From assembly GCF_009650765.1 (NCBI RefSeq), contig NZ_CP045740.1:2976001-3040000 (forward strand): a stretch of 64,000 nucleotides of DNA. Direction: 5' to 3'. Below are positions 10,085 to 19,411 of the stretch, in pieces; positions within the stretch are counted from its first letter, which is position 1, and each line of letters starts with the position of its first letter. This stretch comes from Streptomyces sp. SUK 48 (GTDB taxonomy: Bacteria; Actinomycetota; Actinomycetes; Streptomycetales; Streptomycetaceae). Below the pieces are notes generated by a model. That model saw only the letters and a list, made by a program, of their open reading frames with translations. It made no database searches and was not told the DNA's origin. A program made the translations under genes and the position numbers.

Positions 10085-11166
10085 TTCTCACCTGCCGCTT
10101 CGTTGGTGACATACGGGGGTGTGGAGCGGTCGGCCCAACTGTCCACCATGTAACGGCCGGACTCGTGGTGGAACCAGTAGACCGAGCTGAACCAGTTGCG
10201 CATATTGCCGACGCAGGTACGGACGGCGACACTCAATTCCTTGCCGCGTACCGATCCGTCGGCCAGTGCATCCGCGAACCGGAGTACTTCGCGTTCGGCC
10301 GCGAGGAATTCGTCGATGCATGTCTCGACGCGCCGCCTGAGATTGTTCACCGCCTCTTCGAGAGTCAACCCCTCGTAGGTGATGAGACTGATTCCGAGAT
10401 TATGGACCTCATCGCCCGCGATTTCCTTCGGGAGTGAGCACAGATCGTTGTACCAGGCGGCGAATTCCTGACTGAGCAGGGCGGCCCGGCGATAGGCGGG
10501 GTTTTTCCTTACGGCATCGGGGAGTTCGCATCCTGCACTGGGTTCGAGAAGGTCGGTCCAGATCCAGTGCGCGAAGGTGAGCCGGCGCAGGGCGAGATAC
10601 TCCTCGACGCCGGGCACATATCCTTGGATGCGATTGCGGAATTCACGGTCGTACGCCTCGATGACCGTGTGGAAATGCCGGGCGAAGCGCTGGTTCCAGG
10701 TGTCCGGCAGGAAGCCGTAGAGCCGCAGCACACTGTCGGCGAACCCGGCGACCAGCGGGTCCGGGTGGTGCAGATGGTGCCTGGGTGCGTCGAGGGCCGC
10801 GTGCAGCCGGTGGCGCAGCCGCCGCCAGTCGCCCGGGCGGGCGTGCACGATGTCGCGGTCGTGCCGGTCGTCCCAGACGAAGAACCAGGCGCTGTAGTCC
10901 GCTATGGCCTGGAGCACCTCGTCGCGGGCGTCCGTGTAGTAGCCCGCCATCAGGTCGGTGTAGCGCAGATCGTCGGCGAACTCCCGCACCTTGTCTTCCG
11001 GCATCAGCCGCTTTTCCAGCAGCCACAGCCGGGTCTTCTCCTGGAGCCGCGGCCAATACGGGTGCAGTCGCCGGGGAAAGCCGGACTCGATCACCGGGAG
11101 TGCCAGCGAGGGTGGTACCACGACCGCCGTCGTCGTCTCCGTGGTGCTGTGTGGGAAAGCTTGCAC
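10081..11166 (-). CDS. cyc1: epi-isozizaene synthase (class I sesquiterpene cyclase)
   Basis: Cyclises farnesyl diphosphate to epi-isozizaene, precursor of the antibiotic sesquiterpene albaflavenone. 361 residues when started at GTG 11166, which has GAGAGGGG upstream and gives exactly the length of the S. coelicolor enzyme; an in-frame ATG at 11199 would add 11 residues. Metal-binding motifs are intact: DDRHD at 99-103 and NDLCSLPKE at 240-248, plus the C-terminal RSTPPYV. First gene of a two-gene operon with the P450. Codons ending in A or T (AAT, GAA, CAA) look commoner in parts of this pair than in neighbours. Confidence 0.95.
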   Translation of the reverse strand: MQAFPHSTTETTTAVVVPPSLALPVIESGFPRRLHPYWPRLQEKTRLWLLEKRLMPEDKVREFADDLRYTDLMAGYYTDARDEVLQAIADYSAWFFVWDDRHDRDIVHARPGDWRRLRHRLHAALDAPRHHLHHPDPLVAGFADSVLRLYGFLPDTWNQRFARHFHTVIEAYDREFRNRIQGYVPGVEEYLALRRLTFAHWIWTDLLEPSAGCELPDAVRKNPAYRRAALLSQEFAAWYNDLCSLPKEIAGDEVHNLGISLITYEGLTLEEAVNNLRRRVETCIDEFLAAEREVLRFADALADGSVRGKELSVAVRTCVGNMRNWFSSVYWFHHESGRYMVDSWADRSTPPYVTNEAAGEK

Positions 11167-11403
11167 AGAACAAACCCCTCTCAGCCGCCGGATACGCACC
11201 CGCTCGGGTGGGACCGGTGCGTCTCGTTACCTATCCCGCAGTTCCCATTCAGCACCACAACTGACCGTCGTGGGAACGGATTTGCGCCCCTCACTACCCC
11301 ATGGTGCCGAGATTCCTCCCCTGCGTGACTGATTAATGATCACCGGCACCATAAAAACGACCATTTGTGCGACGCACTGATGAGCGAAGAAGGGCAAGAA
11401 GAA

Positions 11404-11439
11404 GGGCGCCGGGCCGGGAGTGATCCCGGCCCGGCGCCC
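11404..11439 (-). terminator. perfect hairpin terminator after def
   Basis: A 16-bp perfect stem GGGCGCCGGGCCGGGA (11404-11419) / TCCCGGCCCGGCGCCC (11424-11439) with a GTGA loop, starting 17 bp after the def stop. On the reverse strand it is followed by a pyrimidine-rich TTCTTCTTGCCC run. Upstream to 11166 lies about 240 bp of promoter region for the terpene operon with no gene seen. Confidence 0.75.
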
Positions 11440-11455
11440 AACGGTCCTGCGAAAC

Positions 11456-12106
11456 CTAGTCGTTGGCGACCACGGGGTAACGCGGCTCGTTCTCGCCCAT
11501 CTGCCGCAGCGCGTCCTTGCGGTCGCGCTTGGACAGCCGGTCGATGTAGAGGTAGCCGTAGAGGTGGTCGGTCTCGTGCTGCAAACACCGAGCGAAGTAT
11601 CCGGTGCCGCGGACCTTGACCGGGTTGCCCCGCTCGTCCTGGCCGGTCACCTCGGCGTAGTCGGGGCGCGCCAGCTCGGCGTAGGCCCCGGGCACCGACA
11701 GGCAGCCCTCGTTGTTGTCGTCGAGCCGGCGCCGCTCGGCGGGCAGGTCGACCAGCTTCGGGTTGCACACCACGCCCACGTGCCGGGCGCCCTCGTCGTC
11801 CTGGCAGTCGTAGACGAAGACCTTCAGATCGACGCCGATCTGGTTGGCGGCCAGGCCCACGCCTTCGGCGGTGCGCTGGCTGGCGAACATGTCGGCGACC
11901 AGCTGCCGCAGCTCCTCGCCGAACTCGGTGACGTCCCTGCACTCCTTGTGCAGCACCGGGTTGCCGACGACCGTGATCGGCCGCGAGGTGCCGCTCTCCC
12001 GCCAGGCCGTCTCGCGCCCCTCGCAGTCCTCCGTGTCCACGACATAGCCCTCGTCGTCGACGGGGAGCACGCCCGCGTGCTGCTGATCGGTGTCCTGCTG
12101 CGCCAT
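11456..12106 (-). CDS. def: peptide deformylase
   Basis: Removes the formyl group from nascent N-terminal Met. 216 residues with all three metal-site motifs: [10 protein letters not shown] (motif I), EGCLSVPG (motif II, Cys ligand) and QHETDHLYG (motif III, HExxH). The N-terminal ~40 acidic residues extend beyond the usual catalytic core. A TAGGCT -10-like element lies in the short gap toward the TPR gene upstream. A strong hairpin follows. Confidence 0.95.
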   Translation of the reverse strand: MAQQDTDQQHAGVLPVDDEGYVVDTEDCEGRETAWRESGTSRPITVVGNPVLHKECRDVTEFGEELRQLVADMFASQRTAEGVGLAANQIGVDLKVFVYDCQDDEGARHVGVVCNPKLVDLPAERRRLDDNNEGCLSVPGAYAELARPDYAEVTGQDERGNPVKVRGTGYFARCLQHETDHLYGYLYIDRLSKRDRKDALRQMGENEPRYPVVAND

Positions 12107-12178
12107 GACCGACGTACGCCTTCCTGCAAGCCTGGAAAATTCTGCGTGTACAGCCTAAAGGGGCCGGTCACCCGCTGC

Positions 12179-13267
12179 TCAGCAAACCTCTTCCAGATCC
12201 CGCCAGTCCCGCGAATCCGGGCTGTCGGCGACCCATCCGTCCAGCAGCCCCCGCACCAGCGAGGGCGGCGCGGCCACCCCGCACTCCCGCTCCGGCACCC
12301 ACAGCTGCCCGTCCGTGCGGTGGCCCAGGGGGCCCGGGTGGCCGGGTTCGCTGTGGTCGTGGGGGTCCAGGTGCTCCCCCTCGCCCTCGTCGGACGGCAT
12401 CCGGGACTCGCTGCACATCCGGCACAGCAGCCGCACCGAGGACGACCAGTCCTCCGCCGCGAACCCGGCGTCCGCGGCCAGCTGCTCCAGCGCGTCCCGG
12501 TCCGCCTCGGTGGCCGCCTCCAGGAGGACCACCCAGGTGGGCACGGGCGAGGGCGCCCACAGCTCGATCTCGTCGAAGACGGGGTAGCTGTGCCCGGCGG
12601 ACGTGGTGCGCTCCCCGTGCGGGACCCCGTCGTGCAGGACGACCTCGCCCCAGCGCCGCCCCGAGGAGGGCAGCGGGATGGACAGCACCTCGATGCGCGC
12701 GGGGTCCAGCCGGCGGCCCCACACCACCTCGGCCTCGCCCTCCGGGGAAAGCCGTACGGCCGCGCTGCCCAGCTCCATGCCGAGGGGTTCCCCGGCGGCG
12801 GTCGCGCCCCCGGGCACCTTCAGGCCGTACGCCTGCCAGGCGCGGCGGGCCAGCGGCCAGTCCTGGAGGGCAGTCGCGGCGATGCCCACGTTCCACCAGT
12901 CGGGGGCGCCGGTCTCGCGGTCGAGCAGGGCGACGGCGCGCAGTCCGGCGGCGCGGGCCTGCTCCCAGTCGTGCCGGAACTTGTGCAGCAGCGCGAGGTT
13001 GAACCAGGACTCCGACAGCCAGGGTTCCAGGTCGGCGGCGCGGGTCAGCAGTTCGCCCGCGTCCTCGTACCGGCCGTCGCCGATGAGCGTGAACGCGCGG
13101 TCGGTGGCCTGCCGCCAGGAGGCGGAGGGCCGGTGCCGTACCTTGCCGAAGATCCTCACGATTCCCGCCTGCCAGTTCCAGTTCCGCACAGTGGGCTGGC
13201 TTGTGCCCCCAGGCGCCCTCTCCCTCGCATCCAACCACGTGCGGTGGGAACGGCGCTCATTACCCAT
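12179..13267 (-). CDS. tetratricopeptide-repeat protein
   Basis: 362-residue soluble protein. Residues about 50-150 form helical TPR-like pairs (ATDRAFTLIGDGRYEDAGELL, SWFNLALLHKFRHDWEQAR, DWWNVGIAATALQDWPLARRAW). The remainder has no family I recognise but contains CRMC and a C-terminal WVADSPDSRDWRDLEEVC. Its gene lies between def and rsrA. The start is uncertain: the first ~35 residues are poorly coding-like, and GTG at 13160 (VRIFGKV...) has a better ribosome site (AGGCGGG). Probably a scaffold or interaction protein. Confidence 0.75.
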   Translation of the reverse strand: MGNERRSHRTWLDARERAPGGTSQPTVRNWNWQAGIVRIFGKVRHRPSASWRQATDRAFTLIGDGRYEDAGELLTRAADLEPWLSESWFNLALLHKFRHDWEQARAAGLRAVALLDRETGAPDWWNVGIAATALQDWPLARRAWQAYGLKVPGGATAAGEPLGMELGSAAVRLSPEGEAEVVWGRRLDPARIEVLSIPLPSSGRRWGEVVLHDGVPHGERTTSAGHSYPVFDEIELWAPSPVPTWVVLLEAATEADRDALEQLAADAGFAAEDWSSSVRLLCRMCSESRMPSDEGEGEHLDPHDHSEPGHPGPLGHRTDGQLWVPERECGVAAPPSLVRGLLDGWVADSPDSRDWRDLEEVC

Positions 13268-13377
13268 GGGTTACCCAGGTGCGGGCGGGATCAGACAGTG
13301 CCGTACGTCTCGCCCGTGCCGACGGCGGAGCCGGGCGGGCCCGACGGGGAGGTGCGGGGCGCGTGCGGCGCGTGGGC

Positions 13378-13701
13378 TCAGTTGTCCTGGGCCGTGGAGG
13401 TGACGTCGCCGGCCGTGGTGGTGATGTCGTGGTCGGGCGCGGGCTGTCCGGAGCGGATCAGGTCCAGTCGTCCCATGACCTTGGCGCGCAGGTCCGCGGG
13501 CACGTCGTCATGCCCGCAGCAGCGCTTGACCAGCTTCTTCACGGCCTCTTCCAGGCCGTACTTCTCCAGGCACGGCGAGCACTCCTCGAAGTGGTGCCGG
13601 AACTTGTCGCGGTCGACGTCCGGCATCTCGCTGTCGAGGAACTCGTACAGATGGTCCAGGACCTCACCGCAGTCCGTCTCGTGCGGCTCTCCGCAGCTCA
13701 T
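13378..13701 (-). CDS. rsrA: zinc-containing anti-sigma factor RsrA
   Basis: Binds and inactivates SigR in reducing conditions; disulfide formation expels zinc and frees SigR. 107 residues with the ZAS motif H37-x3-C41-x2-C44 (HHFEECSPC) plus C3, C11 and C61-C62. Position 31, a dispensable Cys in S. coelicolor RsrA, is Arg here, while the redox triad C11/C41/C44 is kept. The ATG overlaps the sigR stop by four bases, the classical coupled sigma/anti-sigma arrangement. The C-terminal 20 residues are Thr/Asp-rich and variable. Confidence 0.95.
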   Translation of the reverse strand: MSCGEPHETDCGEVLDHLYEFLDSEMPDVDRDKFRHHFEECSPCLEKYGLEEAVKKLVKRCCGHDDVPADLRAKVMGRLDLIRSGQPAPDHDITTTAGDVTSTAQDN

Positions 13702-14393
13702 GAGCCCGAGCCTTTCGCTTCGTCCGACTCTCCGGCGCCCGCCGGGACCAGCCCGCGCTCACGGGCGTAGTCCTCGAGCATGCCGCGCAGTTGACGGCGG
13801 CCCCGGTGCAGCCGGGACATCACCGTACCGATGGGTGTCCCCATGATGTCCGCGATCTCCTTGTAGGCAAACCCCTCCACATCCGCGAGATACACGGCGA
13901 TGCGGAACTCCTCGGGGATCGCCTGGAGCGCTTCCTTCACATCCGAGTCGGGCAGATGGTCGAGGGCCTGCGACTCGGCGGAGCGCAGCCCCGTCGACAT
14001 GTGCGACTCGGCTCGGGCGAGCTGCCAGTCCTCGATCTCCTCGGCGGCGGAGCGCTGGGGCTCACGCTGCTTCTTGCGGTACGAGTTGATGAAGGTGTTG
14101 GTGAGAATCCGGTACAGCCACGCCTTGAGGTTGGTGCCCTCGCGGAACTGGTGGAAGGAGGCGTATGCCTTGGCGTACGTCTCCTGCACGAGGTCCTCGG
14201 CGTCGGCCGGGTTGCGCGTCATGCGCAGGGCGGCCGAGTACATCTGGTCGAGGAATTCGAGCGCGTCCCGCTCGAAGCGCGCGCTGCGCTCCGCGGCCGA
14301 CTCGGCGGACGCCGCCGCGCTCGTGCCCCGGCCCTCGGGCTCTTCCGCCCGGCCGTTGTCGGTCCCCGCGTCGGTCCCTGTGACCGGACCCAC
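13698..14393 (-). CDS. sigR: ECF sigma factor SigR (thiol-oxidative stress)
   Basis: 231-residue group IV sigma factor. Region 2 spans about 45-115 ([39 protein letters not shown]) and region 4 about 155-215 ([44 protein letters not shown]). Directs thioredoxin, mycothiol and proteolysis genes. The annotated GTG at 14393 follows GAGGAG with no spacer. The frame stays open 41 codons further up to TGA at 14517-14519, so a longer isoform like sigma-R-prime is possible. A SigR-type promoter candidate lies upstream. Confidence 0.95.
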   Translation of the reverse strand: MGPVTGTDAGTDNGRAEEPEGRGTSAAASAESAAERSARFERDALEFLDQMYSAALRMTRNPADAEDLVQETYAKAYASFHQFREGTNLKAWLYRILTNTFINSYRKKQREPQRSAAEEIEDWQLARAESHMSTGLRSAESQALDHLPDSDVKEALQAIPEEFRIAVYLADVEGFAYKEIADIMGTPIGTVMSRLHRGRRQLRGMLEDYARERGLVPAGAGESDEAKGSGS

Positions 14394-14550
14394 CTCCTCA
14401 AGATCCCGGGCGGGACCGGGAGTGGTCCCACTCGATTCGGAGGATAGAACACGACCCGTACCCGCCGCCCTCGAATTGAGGTGGTCTTCGGCGCGTGGAG
14501 CACCGTCCAGTCCAGCTCAGCGCCGGTCTGGCGGGCCGGGCAGATGGTCG

Positions 14551-14576
14551 AACCCATGCGGCGGACTTCCCTTCCC
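14551..14576 (-). promoter_or_regulatory. candidate autoregulatory SigR promoter (sigRp2-like)
   Basis: On the reverse strand, GGGAAG (14576-14571) is followed after 17 bases by GTT (14553-14551). This resembles the SigR consensus GGAAT-N18-GTT with a G for T in the -35 and one base shorter spacing. It sits about 160 bp before the annotated sigR start and just before an in-frame open extension. Confidence 0.45.
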
Positions 14577-14648
14577 ACGACGTCGGTGCCGAGACCTCAG
14601 CACTCCTGTGCGTCACAACAGCGCTGCGGCGCGCAGCATTCCCGGGGG

Positions 14649-15275
14649 TCACGCGAGTGACGAGGTCCACTCCACGACGGCGTCGGTGATGACTTCCAGG
14701 GCCCGTTCCTGGCCGATCCCGGCGCGCTTGGGGACCGCGAAGCCGTGATCCCCGTACGGCACCTCGACCATCCGGAAGCCGCCCTCGGGGAACTCGGCGG
14801 GCTTGCCGAAGGGGTCGTTGCCGCCCTGCACCACGAGGGTGGGCACACCGGTGCCGAGGAGTTCGTCCGCGCGGGACTTCTCGGGCCTGCCCGGCGGGTG
14901 CAGCGGGAAGCTCAGGGCGAGGACGGCGCGGGCGCCCAGTTCGCGGGCCGTGCGGCAGGCGACGCGGGCGCCGGCGCTGCGGCCGCCGGAGAGCACCGGC
15001 AGCTCCATGCCGGCCAGCGCGGGCCAGACCCCGCGCCATCCGGTGTCCAGCGTCTTCGGGGCGGGCGCCACCTTCTTGCCCGCGACCCGCCAGGGCTGTT
15101 CGACGAGGGCCACGCTCACCCCGTGCCCGGGCAGCGCCCCGGCGAGCGCCTGGAGGTCGCGCGCCTCGATCCCGCCGCCCGCGCCGTGGCTCAGCGCGAG
15201 GACGGCGCGGGGGTCCGTGGCCCGGTGCCAGGTGATGCGGGCGGTTCCGGCGTCGGTCTCGACAATCTCGATCAC
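14649..15275 (-). CDS. alpha/beta-hydrolase (dienelactone-hydrolase-like)
   Basis: 208-residue cytosolic hydrolase of the small alpha/beta family. The nucleophile elbow is GGRSAGARV (GxSxG, Ser about 99), the acid is in VQGGNDPFG and the histidine in YGDHGF, so the triad is complete. An oxyanion-hole LSHGAGGG is near the N-terminus. Substrate not predictable. Ten bases separate its start from the SRAP gene stop behind it, suggesting co-transcription. Confidence 0.85.
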   Translation of the reverse strand: MIEIVETDAGTARITWHRATDPRAVLALSHGAGGGIEARDLQALAGALPGHGVSVALVEQPWRVAGKKVAPAPKTLDTGWRGVWPALAGMELPVLSGGRSAGARVACRTARELGARAVLALSFPLHPPGRPEKSRADELLGTGVPTLVVQGGNDPFGKPAEFPEGGFRMVEVPYGDHGFAVPKRAGIGQERALEVITDAVVEWTSSLA

Positions 15276-15284
15276 GCGAGAAGG

Positions 15285-16100
15285 CTAGAAGAGTGTGCCC
15301 TCTTCGGGGGCCTCCAGCTCCTTCAGCAGTTCGGGGCCGTTGTTGCGGACGTTGCTGACGGCGGTGGCGACCGGGTAGGCGCGCATCAGGCCGGGCGGGG
15401 GCGGGGCGAGCAGGGCGCGCAGCTCGTCCGGGTCGGTGCGGGAGGGGTCGAGCCAGGCGTCCCAGCGGTCCGGGGTGAGCATCAGCGGCATCCGGGGGTG
15501 GATGTCGGCGAGCGAGCGCGGCCCGTCGGCGGGGGCGACGGCCAGCGGGGTCCGCTCGGCCTCCGTGGTGATCACGGAGCAGGTGACCCACCATGCCCGG
15601 GGGTGGTCGTCGGGCAGGGTGCGGTCGCGCCAGAACTCGTACAGGCCGGCCATCGCGAACACCGAGCCGTCGGCGGGCAGCACGAAGTACGGCTGCTTGC
15701 GGGGCCGCTTCTTGCGGCCCTCGACCTCCAGGTCCCGCTCCTCCTTCCCGGTCACCCACTCGTAGTAGCCGTCGGCGGGCACGACGCAGCGGCGGGCGGC
15801 GAAGGCGCGGCGGTAGGACGGCTTCTCGTGCACGGTCTCCGCGCGGGCGTTGATCATCCGGGCGCCGCCCTCGGGGGATGTGGACCAGGAGGGCACCAGT
15901 CCCCACCTGAGCGTGCGCAGCTGGCGAACCGGACGCGGGGAGTCCGCGTCTTTCAAGGGACGGTCGAGCACGACGTGGACCTCTTTGGTGGGGGCCACGT
16001 TGTAGTCCGGCTCCAGGGTCTCCTCGGGTTCCCACCGCTCGATCCCGAAGGTTCTGGCGAGGTCCTCGGGCCCACGACTGGCTGCATACCGTCCGCACAT
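15285..16100 (-). CDS. SRAP-domain DNA-protein crosslink protein (HMCES/YedK family)
   Basis: Family members covalently cap abasic sites in single-stranded DNA through Cys2. Start chosen at ATG 16100 so that Cys is residue 2 (MCGRYAAS), essential for the autoprocessed N-terminal thiol; 271 residues. Other catalytic elements are PADGYYEW (Glu) and IHPRMPLML (His). A basic insert EGRKKRPRK around residue 120 is typical of actinobacterial members. Divergent from the M50-like gene with only 50 bp between. Confidence 0.92.
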   Translation of the reverse strand: MCGRYAASRGPEDLARTFGIERWEPEETLEPDYNVAPTKEVHVVLDRPLKDADSPRPVRQLRTLRWGLVPSWSTSPEGGARMINARAETVHEKPSYRRAFAARRCVVPADGYYEWVTGKEERDLEVEGRKKRPRKQPYFVLPADGSVFAMAGLYEFWRDRTLPDDHPRAWWVTCSVITTEAERTPLAVAPADGPRSLADIHPRMPLMLTPDRWDAWLDPSRTDPDELRALLAPPPPGLMRAYPVATAVSNVRNNGPELLKELEAPEEGTLF

Positions 16101-16150
16101 ACGTGCCACACTGCCAGACTCCGCCCGCCACCAGGGAGCCACTCGGACAC

Positions 16151-16873
16151 ATGAACAGCCTCGCCGCCCTCGCGCCGTCCGGCCTCTGGGACCGGCTCAC
16201 CGGTATCCAGCCCGACCCCGATCTGTGGGTGGTGCTCGCCACCCTCGCCGCCGCGCTGGCGGTGGTCGTACCGCATCCGCTGTGGCGGGTGTCGCGCAAC
16301 GCGATCACCATCGCGCACGAGGGCGGCCACGGGCTGGTCGCCCTGCTCACCGGCCGGCAGCTCACCGGTATCCGGCTGCACTCCGACACCAGCGGGCTCA
16401 CGGTGAGCCGGGGCAAGCCGTACGGGCTCGGCATGATCCTCACCGCCGCCGCGGGCTACATCGCGCCCTCGCTGCTCGGCCTCGGCGGCGCGGCCCTGCT
16501 CGCCGCGGGCCGCATCACGCTGCTGCTGTGGGCGGCCACGGCGCTGCTCGCGGTGATGCTGGTGATGATCCGCAACGCGTACGGCGTGCTCACCGTGGTG
16601 CTCGCGGGCGGGGCCTTCCTGCTGGTGTCGTGGCTCGCGGGACCGCAGGTGCAGGCGGCGTTCGCGTACGCGGTGGTGTGGTTCCTGCTGTTCGGGGGCG
16701 TACGACCGCCGTTCGAGCTCCAGCGCAAGCGGCGCCGGGGCGAGGCCGGCGACTCGGACGCGGACCAGCTGTCCCGGCTGACGCATGTCCCGGCGGCTCT
16801 GTGGCTGTTCCTGTTTTACGCCGTGTGCCTGTGCTCGCTGATCGGCGGCGGGCGGTGGCTGCTGGAGGTCTGA
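16151..16873 (+). CDS. M50-type membrane metalloprotease-like protein
   Basis: 240-residue polytopic membrane protein (five to six hydrophobic segments). The first long helix pair carries HEGGHGLVALLTG, matching the HExxH zinc site of M50 intramembrane proteases. A second conserved region, AYGVLTVVLAGG, follows later. The family (M50B-like) is common in actinobacteria; proteolytic substrate unknown. ATG at 16151 is preferred to an upstream in-frame ATG because that one overlaps the divergent SRAP start region. Confidence 0.8.
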   Translation: MNSLAALAPSGLWDRLTGIQPDPDLWVVLATLAAALAVVVPHPLWRVSRNAITIAHEGGHGLVALLTGRQLTGIRLHSDTSGLTVSRGKPYGLGMILTAAAGYIAPSLLGLGGAALLAAGRITLLLWAATALLAVMLVMIRNAYGVLTVVLAGGAFLLVSWLAGPQVQAAFAYAVVWFLLFGGVRPPFELQRKRRRGEAGDSDADQLSRLTHVPAALWLFLFYAVCLCSLIGGGRWLLEV

Positions 16874-16968
16874 GGACACCCGGCCGCCGGGGTCCACGGG
16901 CCGTTCGTCCCGGACCGCGGGGCGGTTGCCGGAAGGTTGCGGCCCCGCCCTCCTTATAAAGTGGGCCC

Positions 16969-18308
16969 ATGGCCCCGAACACCGCCTCCTCCGCCCTCTG
17001 GCCCGCTCCGCACGCGAGCGGCGCCGTCGACGCCACCGTCCATGTGCCGGGGTCCAAATCGGTCACCAACCGCGCCCTGGTGCTGGCCGCCCTCGCCTCC
17101 GAGCCCGGCTGGCTGCGCCGCCCGCTGCGCTCCCGGGACACCCTGCTGATGGCGGAGGCCCTCCGGGCCATGGGCGTGGAGATCGAGGAGACGGTGTCGT
17201 CCAGCTCCTCCGTCGCGGGCGGCCCGGACGGCACCGGCGAGGCATGGCGGGTGCTGCCGACCGGCCTGCGCGGCCCGGCCACGGTGGACGTCGGCAACGC
17301 GGGGACCGTGATGCGCTTCCTGCCGCCGGTGGCCGCGCTGGCCGACGGCCCCATCCGGTTCGACGGCGACCCGCGGTCGTACGAGCGTCCGCTGCACGGC
17401 GTGATCGACGCGCTGCGCCGGCTGGGCGCGCGGATCGACGACGACGGCCGGGGCGCGCTGCCGCTGACCGTGCACGGCGGCGGGGCGCTGGACGGCGGCC
17501 CGGTGTCGATCGACGCGTCGTCCTCCTCGCAGTTCGTCTCCGCGCTGCTGCTCTCGGGCCCCCGCTTCAACCAGGGCGTCGAGGTCCGGCACACCGGTAC
17601 GAGCCTGCCGTCCGTGCCGCACATCCGGATGACGGTGGACATGCTGCGCGCGGTCGGCGCCCAGGTGGACACCCCGGAGTCGGGCGGCGAGCCGAACGTA
17701 TGGCGGGTGACGCCGGGCGCGCTGCTGGGCCGGGACCTGACGATCGAGCCGGACCTCTCCAACGCGCAGCCCTTCCTGGCGGCGGCGCTGGTGACCGGCG
17801 GCAAGGTGGTGATCCCGGACTGGCCGGAGCGCACCACCCAGCCGGGTGACCGGCTGCGCGAGATCTTCACGGAGATGGGCGGCTCCTGCGAACTCACCGA
17901 GTCCGGGCTGGTGTTCACCGGCTCCGGCGCGATCCACGGCATCGACGTCGACCTCGGCGACGTCGGCGAGCTGACCCCGGGCATCGCGGCCGTCGCCGCG
18001 CTCGCCGACTCCCCTCGACGCTGCGCGGGGTGGCCCATCTGCGGCTGCACGAGACGGACCGGCTCGCCGCGCTCACCAAGGAGATCAACGAACTCGGCGG
18101 CGACGTCACGGAGACGGCCGACGGTCTGCACATCCGCCCGCGCACTCTGCACGGCGGCACCTTCCACACCTACGAGGACCACCGCATGGCGACCGCCGGC
18201 GCGATCATCGGCCTGGCGGTCGAGGACGTACGCATCGAGAACATCGGGACGACGGCCAAGACCCTGCCGGACTTCCCCGAGCTGTGGACCGGGATGCTCG
18301 GGCAGTAG
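16969..18308 (+). pseudogene. aroA: EPSP synthase gene with one-base frameshift
   Basis: 5-enolpyruvylshikimate-3-phosphate synthase, sixth step of the shikimate pathway. Residues 1 to about 348 read normally (VPGSKSVTNRALVLAA substrate loop, GNAGTVMRFLPPVAAL, SYERPLHGVIDALRRLG). After AALADSP the frame breaks at the CCCC run 18011-18014. The remainder ([20 protein letters not shown] ... [16 protein letters not shown]) continues in the next frame to TAG 18306-18308. Restoring one C gives a normal 446-residue protein. Both halves look intact, so this is either a very recent mutation or a sequencing/assembly error; the gene is normally essential for prototrophy. Confidence 0.9.
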
Positions 18309-18317
18309 GGACACGCC

Positions 18318-19328
18318 ATGCGCCGCTACGGCAAGCACACCGACGAGGACGACATCCGCACCCGCCCCAACCGCAAGGGCAACCGGCCGCGGACGAACAT
18401 CCGGCCCAAGCACGAGGACGCGGCCGAGGGGCTGGTCCTGACCGTGGACCGGGGGCGGCTGACCTGCCTGGTGGAGGACCGGGTGGTGATGGCGATGAAG
18501 GCGCGGGAGCTGGGCCGCAAGGCGGCGGTGGTCGGGGACCGGGTCATGCTGGTCGGCGATCTGTCCGGCGCGAAGGACACGCTCGCGCGGATCGTGCGCA
18601 TCCAGGAGCGGGCCTCGGTGCTGCGGCGCACGGCGGACGACGACGATCCCTACGAGCGCGTGGTGGTCGCCAATGCCGACCAGCTCGCGATCGTCACCGC
18701 CCTCGCCGACCCCGAACCGCGGCCCCGGCTGATCGACCGCTGCCTGGTCGCGGCGTACGACGGGGGGCTCGAACCCCTGCTGGTGATGACCAAGTCGGAC
18801 CTGGCCCCGCCGGACAAAATCCTGGAGCTGTACGGCGATCTGGACATCCCGTACGTGGTCACCAGCCGCGAGGAACTGGAGAACGGGGACGCGGCGGACC
18901 GGGTGCGGGAGTTCCTCGACGGGCGGATCACCGCGTTCGTGGGGCACTCCGGCGTGGGCAAGACGACCCTGGTGAACGCGCTGGTGCCACCGGAGCGGCG
19001 GCGTTCGACGGGGCATGTCAACGCGGTGACGGGGCGCGGCCGGCACACCACCACCTCGGCGCTGGCGCTGCCGCTGGCGGGCGACGACGGCTGGGTGATC
19101 GACACTCCGGGCGTCCGGTCGTTCGGCCTGGCGCACATCGATCCGTCCCGGGTCATCAACGCCTTCCCCGACCTGCAACCCGGTACGGCGGACTGCCCGC
19201 GCGCGTGCAGCCACGACGAGCCGGACTGCGCGCTGGACGCGTGGGTGGAGGCGGGGCACGCGGACCCGGCGCGGCTGTACTCGCTGCGGCGGCTGCTGGC
19301 CACGCGGGAGCGCACGGAAGGCGACTGA
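18318..19328 (+). CDS. rsgA: ribosome small-subunit biogenesis GTPase RsgA
   Basis: 336-residue circularly permuted GTPase that checks the decoding site of the 30S subunit. Order of motifs: OB-fold N-terminus (about 35-105), G4 TKSD (about 156-159), G1 GHSGVGKTTL (about 213-222), G3 DTPG (about 257-260), then a C-terminal zinc module with CPRACSHDEPDC. Starts nine bases after the aroA stop, so probably in the same transcript. Family length normal. Confidence 0.93.
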   Translation: MRRYGKHTDEDDIRTRPNRKGNRPRTNIRPKHEDAAEGLVLTVDRGRLTCLVEDRVVMAMKARELGRKAAVVGDRVMLVGDLSGAKDTLARIVRIQERASVLRRTADDDDPYERVVVANADQLAIVTALADPEPRPRLIDRCLVAAYDGGLEPLLVMTKSDLAPPDKILELYGDLDIPYVVTSREELENGDAADRVREFLDGRITAFVGHSGVGKTTLVNALVPPERRRSTGHVNAVTGRGRHTTTSALALPLAGDDGWVIDTPGVRSFGLAHIDPSRVINAFPDLQPGTADCPRACSHDEPDCALDAWVEAGHADPARLYSLRRLLATRERTEGD

Positions 19329-19411
19329 CCTTCGCGTTGTCGCCCGGCCCACGGTGCGGCACGTGCATAATCGCACCGGGCCGGAGATCCGGATCAACGG
19401 GAGGACAGCGC

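Noticed and set aside
11404..11439. Regulatory operator near the terpene operon
   Set aside because: A long perfect GC stem with tetraloop just after the def stop is better explained as a terminator.
16590..19397. 935-codon reverse frame spanning aroA and rsgA
   Set aside because: Shadow of the forward genes; no recognisable domain and composition typical of antisense GC-rich DNA.
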